A DNA stretch of 64,000 bases from Isoetes taiwanensis. Taxonomy: Eukaryota; Streptophyta; Lycopodiopsida; Isoetales; Isoetaceae. The notes below the pieces were generated by a model, which saw nothing but the letters and a program-made list of their open reading frames with translations, made no database searches and was not told the DNA's origin. A program made the translations under genes and the position numbers. This document shows positions 22,251-33,050 of this stretch, in pieces. The DNA is taken from assembly GCA_021234155.1 (NCBI GenBank), contig JAJEKV010000137.1:436001-500000 (forward strand), read 5' to 3'. The number at the start of each line of letters is the position of its first letter. Positions within the stretch are counted from its first letter, which is position 1.

Positions 22251-23459
22251 AGATGGAGCTGTTGTTTTTAAGGGGGTGTCATTTTTTGAGGTGCAGTTTA
22301 TAAGTAGATATAGTTTTTAAGTAGCTATTTTTTAAGGAAATATGGTTTTTTGAGCTATGGTTTATAAATAGATGTCGTTTTTACGTAATTATTTTTTAAG
22401 AAAGTATATTTTTCTGAAGTGCTGCATTTTTTTTTAGTTTTTTTATAGCTGATTTTGTAAGCACCACTATATCATTATGCCCCACTCATCTATATGGCTC
22501 ACTACGTTATCAATAACATGTTATGTGTCAAAATATCATTAGGGTACGAAAATGCAGCAAATTAACAAATTTGGTAAGGAAATAGTTGTTTTTGCAAAAA
22601 CATCCATGGTGACATTTGAGTGACATAGAAAGAATAGCATGAAGTGGCAAGAGTAATGATGACAAGGCAAAACATTATGATATAGATATTTTAACTTCAA
22701 CTAACCATTTTGAAAATTTTTGAGTAATTTTCCATGATGACATGGCATGTTTTGGAAGAGGTGGTGCATCACATGGTGAGTTGGTATCTTTTACTTTTTG
22801 GCCAAAATGACTAGGTAAACTTTCAAAAATATGCTCCTTTGGCTTATTTTCGGGGAAAAAAAGAACATGAATCCAAACATAGTTAAATGGGACTTGACAT
22901 GGTCATCGATGGTAGAAAGGGACAAAGGGCTCTAGCAAAGCACCATCGCTTGGAATATTGTTTACGTGTTCAAATCTAAAAATGTAACATATTGTTGTAC
23001 ATTCGTGAAAAACACCTTCAAGGGTTAGATTTCTGAATTGGGCCATGGAGGAAGGTATCCCATAATCACCCACTTAATTGGATGCAAGGGAGTCGAGACG
23101 GGGTTGTAGGATCCCAACCTAGACAATTTAGTTTTTAGATCCAGCCGTTCGGAGTTTCGAAGCAAAATATTGTTTGGGATCATTCTACTTAGAGTTGACA
23201 ATGACTAGACATTAGACTTGGCATTATATTGAATTGAGAATAGAAGCACTAGGACTGCTAGAAAGAAGATAAATTCTTATAGGGAGCAAAAAAATTTCCA
23301 CTACAGAAGTTATCAGGACTAGAAGATAAGGCTGGCCACTAATGGTTAAACATATATGTCAGTTGATTGCGAAAAAAGGTTTATGAGAAGAATGATCGTC
23401 TCCATCAAATTTTTTCTTGCACATACTTCCAATCATTATAGTCAAAGAGAAAAACAAAT
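22251..23459. other. Non-coding
   Basis: The early part repeats words such as 'gtttttaagtagctattttttaag' (22300-22400). I see no gene. Sequence near 23150 ('gaagcaaaatattgtttggga') resembles the reverse complement of 53655-53675, so the diverged repeat listed next may extend this far. Confidence 0.4.
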
Positions 23460-23760
23460 TGCAAATTTGTTACATCCCAACTAGAATGATCCCAAGCAAT
23501 TTTTGATATGAGTTATCTTGGCGCTTCTTGGAGAAGGAATGGTCTTCTTCCTACGAAACTTGGTTCCCTAGGGTAATCTCAACATTCTGAGTCCATTAAC
23601 AGTCAATTTATAGCTCTGGAGTGAGGGAGTTGCCTAGGGCGTTTGGGGCAAGCTGCTTTGGAGGTTAAGGATCCAAAATTTCTTACGGTATTAAGATCCT
23701 TCCTCTATGTGGTGATACAATGCAAGATTCTAGTTGAATGTGATGTAGGCAAGGGTGTCA
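23460..23760 (+). repeat. Old, diverged copy of the 52-kb foldback sequence
   Basis: 'gatatgagttatcttggcgcttcttgg', 'ggtcttcttcctacgaaac', 'gagtccattaacagtc' and 'acaatgcaagattctagttga' align in order and spacing with 52120-52370. The foldback family is therefore dispersed and old. All frames here are broken. Confidence 0.65.
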
Positions 23761-24927
23761 GAACACCTATTCCTTGTCTGAACAACCTGTTTATTCAATG
23801 ATGTAACATACATATATAGCTACTGAAAGGGGAAAGGTAAAGTTGAAGGATAAAGACGCTAAGGCGATGCCTTTTCATGAAGGCATCAGATAAAGGCCCA
23901 GTGCTAACACAAAAAACAAGGAAAAAATCAAACCTCACGAAAACGAAAGCATAGAGGTTCCCAGGGTCTACGATCCAACCCCCATATCGTGGCCAAACTG
24001 GCCGCAATGCCCAGCATTGTGCGACAGTCCAATCTAAGCAAACCCGCTCTAGTAAGATGTGGATGGCTTGCCAACAACCTGCAAATTGTAAGAAAAGATA
24101 GATAAGAGAGAAAGAAAAAGATTAGATGTCAGGCATTGAGAAATCGCAGCTCCATTGTAATCCAACCCATGCGAATAGGTAAGTCCAAGCAACCTGAGTG
24201 TTGCAGATTGAAAGGAAGATTTACAGGACTGCTCCGGCCGAACCTCCTGTAGAATCGAAAGGTAAAGTAACCCGGTTGCCTACAAAATCGTCTGTAAAGC
24301 ATGAGAAAAAGATAAATGGGATGTCCTGCTTGGCAAGGCAATTGCAAGGTAAGCGGGATGTGCAAGAAGAAGCCAGATGCCGCTCTCAATTCTGTTGCTT
24401 AAAAACGTTTTCTACCAAATCTAATACACAAAACCAACAAGCGAAAATTAACTAGCAATAGGGCAAACTTAGGGTGAAAGGTAGAGTAAGAAAGCTAGAG
24501 ATGGCTGGATTTCCTCACCATTTTTTTTTTTTTTTTTTTTTAGAAATATAAAAGACTACATCATACAATTATGGAATACATATATAAACTACGAGAAATA
24601 GATGCATTTAGCTGTAAACAATCATCGTTCCGTTGAAGCAAGAAAGTCTTGAGCGTGCTCAATTTCGGAAAAATAAGATGCTTCGCTTTGTCATCGCCCC
24701 TAATGTAGGCCCGAATGTAGATTCTACCGAAGTATTATCTACACCTCAAAACACGCAATAACAAGTTGAGACAATCGCCATCGCGATCTTTTTCACTATA
24801 AATACATGACATAGCGGATTACAAAATCCATGCTTTAGTTAATTGGCAGCATAAGAGCATGGAAGATGTTTGTGCTATGATCGCTTCAAACTAAACAAAT
24901 GAGATACGTTTCAAAAACATTCTAACG
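23761..24927. other. Non-coding
   Basis: A T-run of about 22 bases ends at 24541 and may be the inverted poly(A) tail of a retroposon. I see no gene. Confidence 0.45.
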
Positions 24928-25131
24928 TTGCTTCAAATTTCTTTAGTTCAATGTGCGAGCAATGCAATTGGTAAAAGCATTTTAAGCCATAGAACTAATA
25001 TCAAAACAAGAGGACGTCCATTGATGGGGGCAGAGAGTTTAAATGCAAGTCTTTCCATTGTTGTAAATGGACCTGGTAAAGCAAGAGACTTTGACTTCAC
25101 AAAGAGTATAGAATTGTGGAGAAAAGGTTGA
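24928..25131 (+). pseudogene. hAT transposase C-terminal fragment
   Basis: The frame has SNAIGKSILSHRTNIKTRGR, PLMGAESLNASLSIVVNGPG and FDFTKSIELWRKG before the stop. The S-H-R-x-x-x-I-K-T-R-x-R and E-x-L-N patterns followed by FDFT...W resemble the C-terminal dimerisation end of ZNF862-like hAT transposases, the part missing from the copy at 11.5-14.2 kb. Upstream there is no continuation, so it is a truncated remnant. The match is from memory of the pattern and should be checked. Confidence 0.5.
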
Positions 25132-26048
25132 TAATCGAGGTCGCCTTATCTATACTGTTGAACTAAGCTGCTACTTAGTTTAGTAGGGTGCTGATAGTAA
25201 TGTAACATCCTAAAATTTTGCTATGTTCCTTTTATGAAAATATGGAGGAAGAGTATGTTCTTTTTGCTGTAAAAAGACAGATATATAGTGGGCTATCTAT
25301 ATACTACCCATAAAAATGGCTTTGTAGGTTATCACAATTTTGTATTTGGTTATGTATCTTTTTATAACAGACTTATTTTGTTTCATTAGTGGTCTAAAAA
25401 GATGTATTTTGACAATATCACAATGTTCAAATTATCTTCTAAGTCTGATTGAATCAGCAAATTTCCGAGGCAGTAATAGGATTTTCCAAAAGAAAATAAA
25501 AAAATCCGATAATCATATATTGAAGAAGGCATTTTTGCTGAGGAAGTAATTTCCCAATTTCGAACCCTGCCTATAAATGTTGACAAGCTTATCTATCTAT
25601 CTATTCAAGGACACCTCATTTACGTATCTATCTACTATTGAAACGTTATCTCATACTGTTGAGTAGTCTAATTAAATTCATGGACGAATTGTTGGACTCT
25701 ACCACGTGCGTCTATCGTGGCGCACACATGCCAAAAGTTAAATTCCTTATATATTGGGGGATAATGAAATGCAGGCCACCCATATCGAAGTGGGATGCAC
25801 CGACCCATTTCATGTCTTTAGTAGACGGGGAAGAGCACAACTTCTTTCACGAGTTGCTCGTGGGATATTCTTAGTCCTCATTCAGCTTCCTGCTCTTTCT
25901 GCTCGCCTGCTTATAGGTACAGATTAAGATCTGGGTTTCTGTTTCATTTCTCATGCATGTTCTATCTGTGTTTTCGCCAGTTTTAATTGGAGTTGTTTAA
26001 AATTTTACTAGATTTATACAGTTGTGGCATTGTTTGCCTCACAAGATT
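25132..26048. other. Region upstream of the aminotransferase gene
   Basis: It holds no gene. A short CTAT microsatellite lies at 25592-25604. The promoter and any 5' non-coding exon of the aminotransferase must lie here; 'tatatattgggg' at about 25750 is one TATA-like candidate, but I cannot fix the start of transcription. Confidence 0.4.
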
Positions 26049-28243
26049 ATGTCTTTCCGATTGACAAGCAGATCATTGAGGCGAAAGTTCATTGGTAGTA
26101 CAATCTACCTAAAAACAAAACCACAGTGGCAGGATGTCGTTTTTCTTGCCGAAGGAAATAAGGGGTTACATGCCCCGATGGGTGCAGCTTCACTAATCAG
26201 TTATTTCACTGTTAGAGGTACAAGCTATAGCACTGCATTTGTGCCTTCAGGAATAATTCAGCAACAAGCTGCCAAGACTTTGGACACTTGCTATGAAGCA
26301 TCTGACTTAGAATCTAAAGATCTCCAGATTAACAGATCTAAAAATTTACAGGTTACTAATCTCAAATCCACAGGTTGTATTTTATATTTTTCAATTTTTG
26401 TAGTCTGGTATTTATACGAATTTCTTGGGATGTTGTTTTTGTATAATAGATTAAACCAAAGATCGATGCTGAGGTTCTCCGGTTTGGGGCTCATTATACC
26501 GATCATATGCTTCAAATTGTTTGGAAAGAAGGAATTGGCTGGGAAGCCCCTGCTATTAATCCCCTTGGTGCACTGCAAATCCATCCATGTGCTCAGGTTA
26601 GGACCAAGGACTTACATGTTTTTGTGTGTTTAAAATATGATGTACTGAACTTGCACACAAAAGAAGTTTTTTTCCTTTGAAATCAATAAAAATTTATTCC
26701 TTGCACTTATCAACAAAAAGTGTCTGTGCACATCCCATCATGTTAGCATAAGATTATATTGGTGCAGAAAACAATTTTACTTTTCGCAATTTGTTTCTCA
26801 AAAGTTACATGCCCTGTTATCAATCATAAATTGATGTTCACAGGTATTGCACTATGGGCTCGAGTGCTTTGAAGGCATGAAAGCGTACAAAGGAAAGGAT
26901 GGTTGCATTCGGCTTTTCCGTCCAGATATGCATATGGACCGCTTGCTACGCTCAGTTAAACGCCTAGCTCTACCACAGTTTGATAAGGTTTGTTTCCTTG
27001 TTATACATATATTATACATTCTTGAAAAAGTGATGGGACTCTTTCCCATGTGGTTAAAACATATACTCTTTTCTATATGTTATACATACACATTTCACTA
27101 TAAAAGTTTAAATAGGCATAAACATAACATATTTGTGCATGTTATACTGTCCAAGTACGTTTCTAATCTGTATACTATCTCTCATATCAGCTGCCAATAA
27201 GCAGCTTTTGTATATTTTAAAGTCTAAAAAAGTTCTATCTTTTATAGGATGCTCTATTGGACTGCATTAAGGAGCTACTCCATGTTGAGCATGAATGGAT
27301 ACCTCAGAAGGAAGGTTTCTCCATTTATATCCGTCCGACAGTCATTGCAACCCATCCATTTCTTGGTGTGGGACCTCCAAAAGAAGCAATGCTTTATGTG
27401 ATTTTGTCTCCTGTTGGTCCTTACTTTCCCACTGGTCTGAAACCAATACGGTTATTTGTCGACACAAAGAATGTTAGGGCCTTTCCAGGAGGAATTGGTG
27501 ATAAAAAGGCTGGTGGTAATTATGCTCCTACTATAGTTCCTCAACTAGAGGCAGCCAAACGTGGTTGCTCACAAGTTCTTTATGTACTTGATGATGGAAT
27601 AGACGGAGGCCGCATTTGTGAATCAGGAGCAATGAACATGTTTTTTCTTTTTAAAACTGATTCTTCTAGCGAAATGGAATTGGTGACTCCCCCTTTAGAT
27701 GGGCTTATTCTTCCTGGAGTTACTAGAGATACAGTGTTAGTGCTCGCAAATTTGTTGGGGAATATTAAAGTTTCGGAACGGCCATTACGTCTTGCTGAGG
27801 TGACTGGTTTAGTCCTGAGTTCTTTGTTATTCTGTTTCGCTACTTTTGGTTTTAAACATTGGCAAAATTTGAGCTGTAAAATGGATCCTTTATCTTACCT
27901 CAAGAAATGAATCTTCATTGGTGAGTGCTCACTAACTATATTCTTATATCTTCCTTATTTTCAGGTTGAAGCTGCTGCAAATAGTGGGCGACTATTAGAG
28001 GTATTTGGAACAGGAACTGCATGCATAATTCAACCAGTTGTGGAACTCTTGAAAGATGATGGGAGTACGATAAAAGTCCCATTCAACTCCAAAGCTGCAG
28101 AGCAATGGATTGCGAAGTTGCCTGGAGATACAACAGTAGATAAGGATGTTACTATACCTTTCAATTTATGTGGCTACCTTACAAGATCAATGATGAATAT
28201 ACACTATGGACACACTGAAAGTGAATGGTCTACGATTGTCTGA
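26049..28243 (+). CDS. Branched-chain amino acid aminotransferase (BCAT), five exons
   Basis: The enzyme transfers the amino group between leucine, isoleucine or valine and 2-oxoglutarate using pyridoxal phosphate (fold type IV). Exons: 26049-26351, 26450-26596, 26844-26987, 27248-27799, 27965-28243. All introns are GT-AG and in phase 0, giving about 474 residues. The core shows [66 protein letters not shown] with the cofactor lysine at about residue 285 (27506-27508), and [14 protein letters not shown]. About 120 residues precede the core and may include an organelle transit peptide. Motifs such as FDKDALLDCI and the ending ESEWSTIV look more like the animal and fungal BCAT group than the plastid group of seed plants. 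The first donor (CAG|GTTACT) is my choice because it keeps the frame. Confidence 0.9.
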
Positions 28244-28709
28244 GTGGCATGGGATCACTATAAAATGTAAAATTTGGATTCTTGGGGTTCCCATATTGTT
28301 TAGCAGCTTGACAGGGGCATTAAAGAAAGAAATTGGAAATCCATGTTCCTATTATTTTTTGTCTTGATGGGAAAATTGGAGCCAGGTGTACATACCTTAT
28401 CATTAGAGCCAGGTGTACATATCTTACCATTACCATTATATCTGTTATCCTATATATATGTTTATGAATATGAACCCCTCAATGATGGAATGATCCGGTT
28501 ATTCATGGCTGTTAGGGTTTGTGTGAGACATAATTGATTGAATCCTGTAATTGAGCATATTCATAGAAAGTTCCTTTATTATTAGAGAAAAGAACATTTT
28601 GCCAGTCTCAGCTTTCCATTATCTGGGATCGAGAATCTTGTCCAAAATGATATATGTACAGCGAAATGCAATAAGTGAATTGGCTTGTTATTCTGCTGTC
28701 TTATTGGGG

Positions 28710-28717
28710 TATATATG
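28710..28717 (+). promoter_or_regulatory. Candidate TATA box of the glycosyltransferase
   Basis: TATATATG lies about 130 bases upstream of the ATG at 28846, inside the 602-bp gap after the aminotransferase stop. The position is plausible, but no transcript evidence is available. Confidence 0.4.
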
Positions 28718-28845
28718 CTAAAAATCTGGTAGGGTCGTTCTGAGTTGCAGACCCCATTTAAAAGTTTTGGGGGGTAGCGTGCATGACCTTACAAAGCTCA
28801 TCTCTAACTCCCTTCAGCACTTGTGCGCAGATTATAGAGTAGGAT

Positions 28846-30279
28846 ATGGCGATAGATTGCAGGAGCGTTAGGAATTCTGGTCATGTATTGTGTTGTGTAG
28901 CAGCAGGACGTGGTCATGTAACTGCGATGGTGAACCTTGCAAAGGATTTAGCCAGATTGGGGATGTCAATCACCATAGTCTGTTCAAGCCCATCAACATA
29001 CTTGTCAATCATTTCTGACAAAGACGGTAATCCAGCAGAAGGGCTAGACATAGCCTTTGCTCAGTTACCGGGAATACGAGATACTGAAGGATTCGGAGAT
29101 GGATTTAGAATGTTAATGGACGGGGTAAGAAGATTTGAATTGGAGGGGATTATTCCGAGAAGAGAATTTCCACTGGAGGAGAGGGCCATAGAGGAGCTGA
29201 TACAGACTATGCAAACACCACCGATTGCCATAATTGCTGACATGCTTGTTGGTTGGTCTATATCTCCAGCAAAGAAGATGAATCTGAAACACTTCTTTCT
29301 CTTTCCCTGTGCTCCACTGTATCTAGCTGCGCTACTCAGAGCAAGAAGCTTGATCTTGCAAGGTATTGATCCAACATGTCACATAGGTTTAGAGATTGAG
29401 AAAGATTTGCCTATTATTCCTTGGCCTCAAGTACCAAATTATATGAAAGATAAGGACCACCCATGTTTTGACTGCTGGGAACTCGGTGGTTCTGGTGTGT
29501 TAGAATCGGATGGAATTTTGTTTAACACTTTCAAAGAGCTAGATAGAAAGGTTTTAGAAGCTTTAGAGAATATGCCAGAAGCAAGAGGTATACCAATATT
29601 TCCTGTGGGACCTCTAGTTCATCCTTTGTTTTTGGATCGTCAAACATCACCAGAAAGAATCTCGGGAGCTGCTGTGTTTAAGGGCAGCAAAAAAGGGGAG
29701 ATGCGCTGTTTAGAGTGGTTGGAAGGAAAAGCAGAGCGTACAGTCCTTTTTGTGTGTTTTGGAAGCTGGGAGACACTAAAGGATGCCCAAATTGTTGCAA
29801 TTGCAGAAGGTTTAGAAGCCAGCAAACACCTCTTCATATGGGTTACTTCAGAATGCTCCATAGCCGCGCTTCCACAAGGATTTCAAGGTAGGATTCAAAG
29901 ACAAGGCCTTATTGTTTCTGACTGGGCTCCCCAGCAGGTTATTCTAAGGCATTCTGCAATAGGAGGATTTGTGACGCATTGCGGTTGGAATTCGACTGTG
30001 GAGTGCATGAGCATAGCTGGAATTCCAATGGTATGCTGGCCGTTTTTGGGAGATCAGCCATTTGTATGCAGGTATGTGGTGGATGAGCTTAAGATTGGAA
30101 TAGAAGTAGAAGCTACGGCGGAAGGATTTGTGGGTGCAGAAGAGGTGGAAAGATGCGCGAGGATTGTGATGGAAAAAAAAAGTGGGATGAGACAAAGGGC
30201 TGCTGCCCTTCGAGAAGAGGCCATTTTGTGCCGCTCTGGCTCTGCTTCTGGCCTCACGTCCTTCTTATCTCATCTTTGA
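28846..30279 (+). CDS. Family-1 UDP-glycosyltransferase, intronless
   Basis: This 477-residue enzyme should move a sugar, probably glucose, from a UDP-sugar to a small acceptor such as a phenolic or hormone, in the cytosol. The N-terminal AAGRGHVTAM carries the catalytic-base histidine (residue 24), and IIADMLVGWS carries the expected partner aspartate (132). The PSPG box starts at residue 360 (WAPQQVILRHSAIGGF) and includes THCGWNS, ending in DQ; the final glutamine is typical of UDP-glucose users. The box is 45 residues rather than the usual 44, with one extra residue in ECMSIAGIP. The length is normal and there are no internal stops. The acceptor cannot be inferred. An element with 17-bp TIRs begins 33 bases after the stop. 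Confidence 0.95.
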   Translation: MAIDCRSVRNSGHVLCCVAAGRGHVTAMVNLAKDLARLGMSITIVCSSPSTYLSIISDKDGNPAEGLDIAFAQLPGIRDTEGFGDGFRMLMDGVRRFELEGIIPRREFPLEERAIEELIQTMQTPPIAIIADMLVGWSISPAKKMNLKHFFLFPCAPLYLAALLRARSLILQGIDPTCHIGLEIEKDLPIIPWPQVPNYMKDKDHPCFDCWELGGSGVLESDGILFNTFKELDRKVLEALENMPEARGIPIFPVGPLVHPLFLDRQTSPERISGAAVFKGSKKGEMRCLEWLEGKAERTVLFVCFGSWETLKDAQIVAIAEGLEASKHLFIWVTSECSIAALPQGFQGRIQRQGLIVSDWAPQQVILRHSAIGGFVTHCGWNSTVECMSIAGIPMVCWPFLGDQPFVCRYVVDELKIGIEVEATAEGFVGAEEVERCARIVMEKKSGMRQRAAALREEAILCRSGSASGLTSFLSHL

Positions 30280-30311
30280 CTAGAAATGTATACGTAGAAG
30301 TAAAGAAGGGA

Positions 30312-30869
30312 CCTTAACGCCCTGGTTCTCAGGTTTACAGGCTGAGATCCAATCTCAGCCGTCCATTAAAGTGCTGTTACCAGCTAGTAACAGCTCCACC
30401 GGCAGATATGTTATGCTGTTTCTCTGCTGTTTCTCATAACATCCTAGGGTAATACAGAATAACTCCAGATTTTGTCCATAACGCTTATAACATCCTAGAG
30501 TGATACCGATCTGCCCAGAAAAGCTCCAGATTTTACCTGAACGCTGCCCTAAAATGGATTCTTGAAGCGATCATCTGCCCTGTTTTAAGAGTTTGAAGAG
30601 TTTTAAGAGCTTTCAAGATTAATCCGGCAGATCCGACGCCCCTTGCTTCTAATATCCGACCTGCTTCTATTCCGGCACCTCTATTCTGCTATTCTTCTAT
30701 TCCGGCTTCTATGCTATTCTGGCTATGCTTCTATTCTGCTATGCTTCTATTCCGGCACCTCTGCCCTCAGGTAGAGGTTTGAAGCGATCATCTGACATGC
30801 TTCCTCTGCTTCCGGCACCTCTGCCCTCGATCCGGCCCTGGAGCAAACCCTCGAACCAGGGCGTTAAGG
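30312..30869. mobile_element. Non-autonomous element with 17-bp terminal inverted repeats, copy 2
   Basis: Positions 30312-30328 (ccttaacgccctggttc) and 30853-30869 are exact reverse complements. The interior holds degenerate tandem words ('cttctattccggcacctct'). The start resembles the reversed end of the copy at 15823-16540, including 'cagccgtc' and nearby 'taacag' words. There is no coding potential. It lies just downstream of the glycosyltransferase and may overlap its 3' untranslated region. Confidence 0.75.
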
Positions 30870-30871
30870 GC

Positions 30872-31018
30872 GATAACGTCCTGGCCCTCGGACGTTACCG
30901 GAGAAAAAATTTTCGGGCCAGTGAAAATGCCTCGGGCGTGCGCTGCGCGCACGCCCTCGGCATTTTCACTGGCCCTCAAATTTTTTCTCCGGTAACGTCC
31001 GAGGGCCAGGACGTTATC
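30872..31018. repeat. 147-bp near-perfect palindrome
   Basis: The arms 'gataacgtcctggccctcgg...' and '...ccgagggccaggacgttatc' pair over nearly their whole length, centred on 'gcgtgcgctgcgcgcacgc'. Two bases separate it from the TIR element to the left. On the minus strand the junction reads ggacgttatcgcccttaacg; the copy at 15.8 kb has ggacgttatcgaccttaacg. Confidence 0.9.
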
Positions 31019-32227
31019 TACACCATGCTGGTTTTAAATGTACTAGAAATTTTAACCACCTTGAAATTATAGCTCTCTCGTCGCCTTGATTATTTAAAGC
31101 CTAAATTTTAAGGTGATTCTCCAAGCATACTTTCATGAATATGCCAAATCAAGGGCCGTGGAATTTACACATCAGCCCCACGTACAAGTTTGCGCACCCC
31201 ATATGCCTAAATACGCGTATACATACATGGTATACTTGAATCCATACCCATAAGAAATGAATGAACCACATAAGAAATGCATGAACTACAATCGTGCATT
31301 CACAAACACAGATAACAGCAAATGAGAGTCAAGAGCAGATAAGAAGAAATGAGAGTGAAGAGGTGCCATTCAATGAAAACGTGACATAGCTTAAACTGCT
31401 CTGACATTGCAAACTTAAAGCTTACAAATTGTAAACTTCGAAGGATTCACAAAGCAGCTTCAGAAAGCATGTTTTACGAAGGTTTGCAACTAGCCTCAGA
31501 AGGTTTGCAACTGGCCTCAGAAAGCATGTCTGCATCTGGCCAGAAGTGCCTTAACGCCAGAAACAATCAGCGGCATCAGTCTGGGTCTGCACCTCCCCAG
31601 CTCCAAATCGGTCTGGGCAAATCGGCCCTGCTCCGCATTCCTTCCAGCTCTGCTCCAAATTGGCCCTGCTCTGCTCCGCATTTCTTCCAGCTCTGCTTAG
31701 AACACCCGCCATGCTTACCGCTCTGGGGCTTACCTCATATGATTCTATTCTTACAGAGATGGGCTTTACTCCTTAGTTTCAGATGCCATTCAACAAATCC
31801 CCTGCAATTTAAACAGATCAGTCACGAGGTCAAAGCAAAAGGACAAACAAAAAGAAAAACAAAAAGAACGGCATGATCGCCAAGGTACGGGCTGCTGATT
31901 CAACCATGCCGATGCCTAGCTATGGCGTTTTTGCCTGTGTCTGTAATCGCCATGGCGTTTTTGCCGCCCCGCCATGCTCGCGCTACAGATGCCAGCCAGC
32001 AACTTCTATTTCCGAACCATTGATTGCAAACTAAATTTTATTCCCTCAAAACCCTAACCCCCATTTCTCGGTCAACCACTGCCAAAACCTTATGCCTAAG
32101 ATAATTTGCAAACCTTATCACTTGATTCTCACTTCAACAAACTTACACAATTAAAACTTAACAATTATTACAATCACATAGTTTCATTGCAAATCACCTT
32201 TGTTCCATTTTGTGCCACTTTGAATCT
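31019..32227. other. Non-coding, with small local repeats
   Basis: A 24-bp unit 'gaaggtttgcaactagcctca' is duplicated at 31478-31526. Words such as 'tctgctccgcattccttccagc' repeat at 31627-31690. The open frame across 31469-31876 consists largely of these repeats and is not taken as a gene. Confidence 0.45.
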
Positions 32228-33050
32228 GGCCTCACGTCTTATCTTCTTTCGTAACACACATTTTTTAATGTGTCAAATGGTGTCATTGCTACATCAATGC
32301 TAAATCTATGACTCGGTGTCAAATGGTGTCATTGCTACATTAATGCTAAATCTAGATGTGTACGAACAAGGTGCTGCGCACAATTGGTTGCCCTCTGGTA
32401 GCCCGAGAGTGTTTTCATGGACTCTGTTTCGTCATTTTATGTTGGATCTCGTTTGTTTTTATGGAGCTATGTAAATACTACGAATGCAAGTTGTCGTTTT
32501 TTAAGAAGGTGCTCATTGTCTATTTGGGCTCCAACCTATGACATGACTGAGATGATAAAAACTCTCAAGAGCAATAGTATTTGTCTTTATTAGTAAAGTT
32601 GCTATACATTGAGATGATTGAATGTATTACTCTGTCATCGATATGGCCTCACGTCTTATCTTCTTTCGTAACACACATTTTTTATTGTGTCAAATGGTGT
32701 CATTGCTACATCAATGCTAGGTGTCAAATGGTGTCATTGCTACATTAATGCTAAATCTAGATGCGTACGAACAAGGTGCTGTGCACAATTGGTTGCCCTC
32801 TGGTGGCCCGAGAGTATTTTCATGGGTTCTGTTTCGTCGTTTTATGTTGGATCTCGTTTGTTTTTGTGGAGCTATGTAAATACTACGAATGCAAGTTGTC
32901 GTTTTCTTAGCCTAAGAAGGTGCTCATTGTCTATTTGGGCTCCAACCTATAACGTGAATGAGATGATAAAAACTCTCAAGAGCAATAGTATTTGTCTTTA
33001 TTAGTAAAGTTGCTATACATTGAGATGGTTGAATGTATTACTCTGTCATG
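32228..33050 (+). repeat. Direct tandem duplication, period 417 bp
   Basis: The block starting 'ggcctcacgtcttatcttctttcg' occurs at 32228 and again at 32645 and runs to 'gaatgtattactctgtcat' in both. Within each block, 'tgtcaaatggtgtcattgctacat' is itself repeated. The copies differ by small changes, including a 5-7 base indel at 'gttttcttagcctaagaagg'. I see no clear protein. Strand is arbitrary. Confidence 0.88.

Noticed and set aside
26022-26048. An earlier in-frame start (TTG) for the aminotransferase
   Set aside because: TTG is not a normal plant start. The ATG at 26049 is the first in-frame one.
31469-31876. A 135-codon open frame
   Set aside because: It is made of locally repeated words and has no recognisable composition or homologue.
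30251-32240. The word tctggcctcacgtc shared by the glycosyltransferase end and the 32.2-kb repeat
   Set aside because: Only 14 bases match, so it is probably chance.
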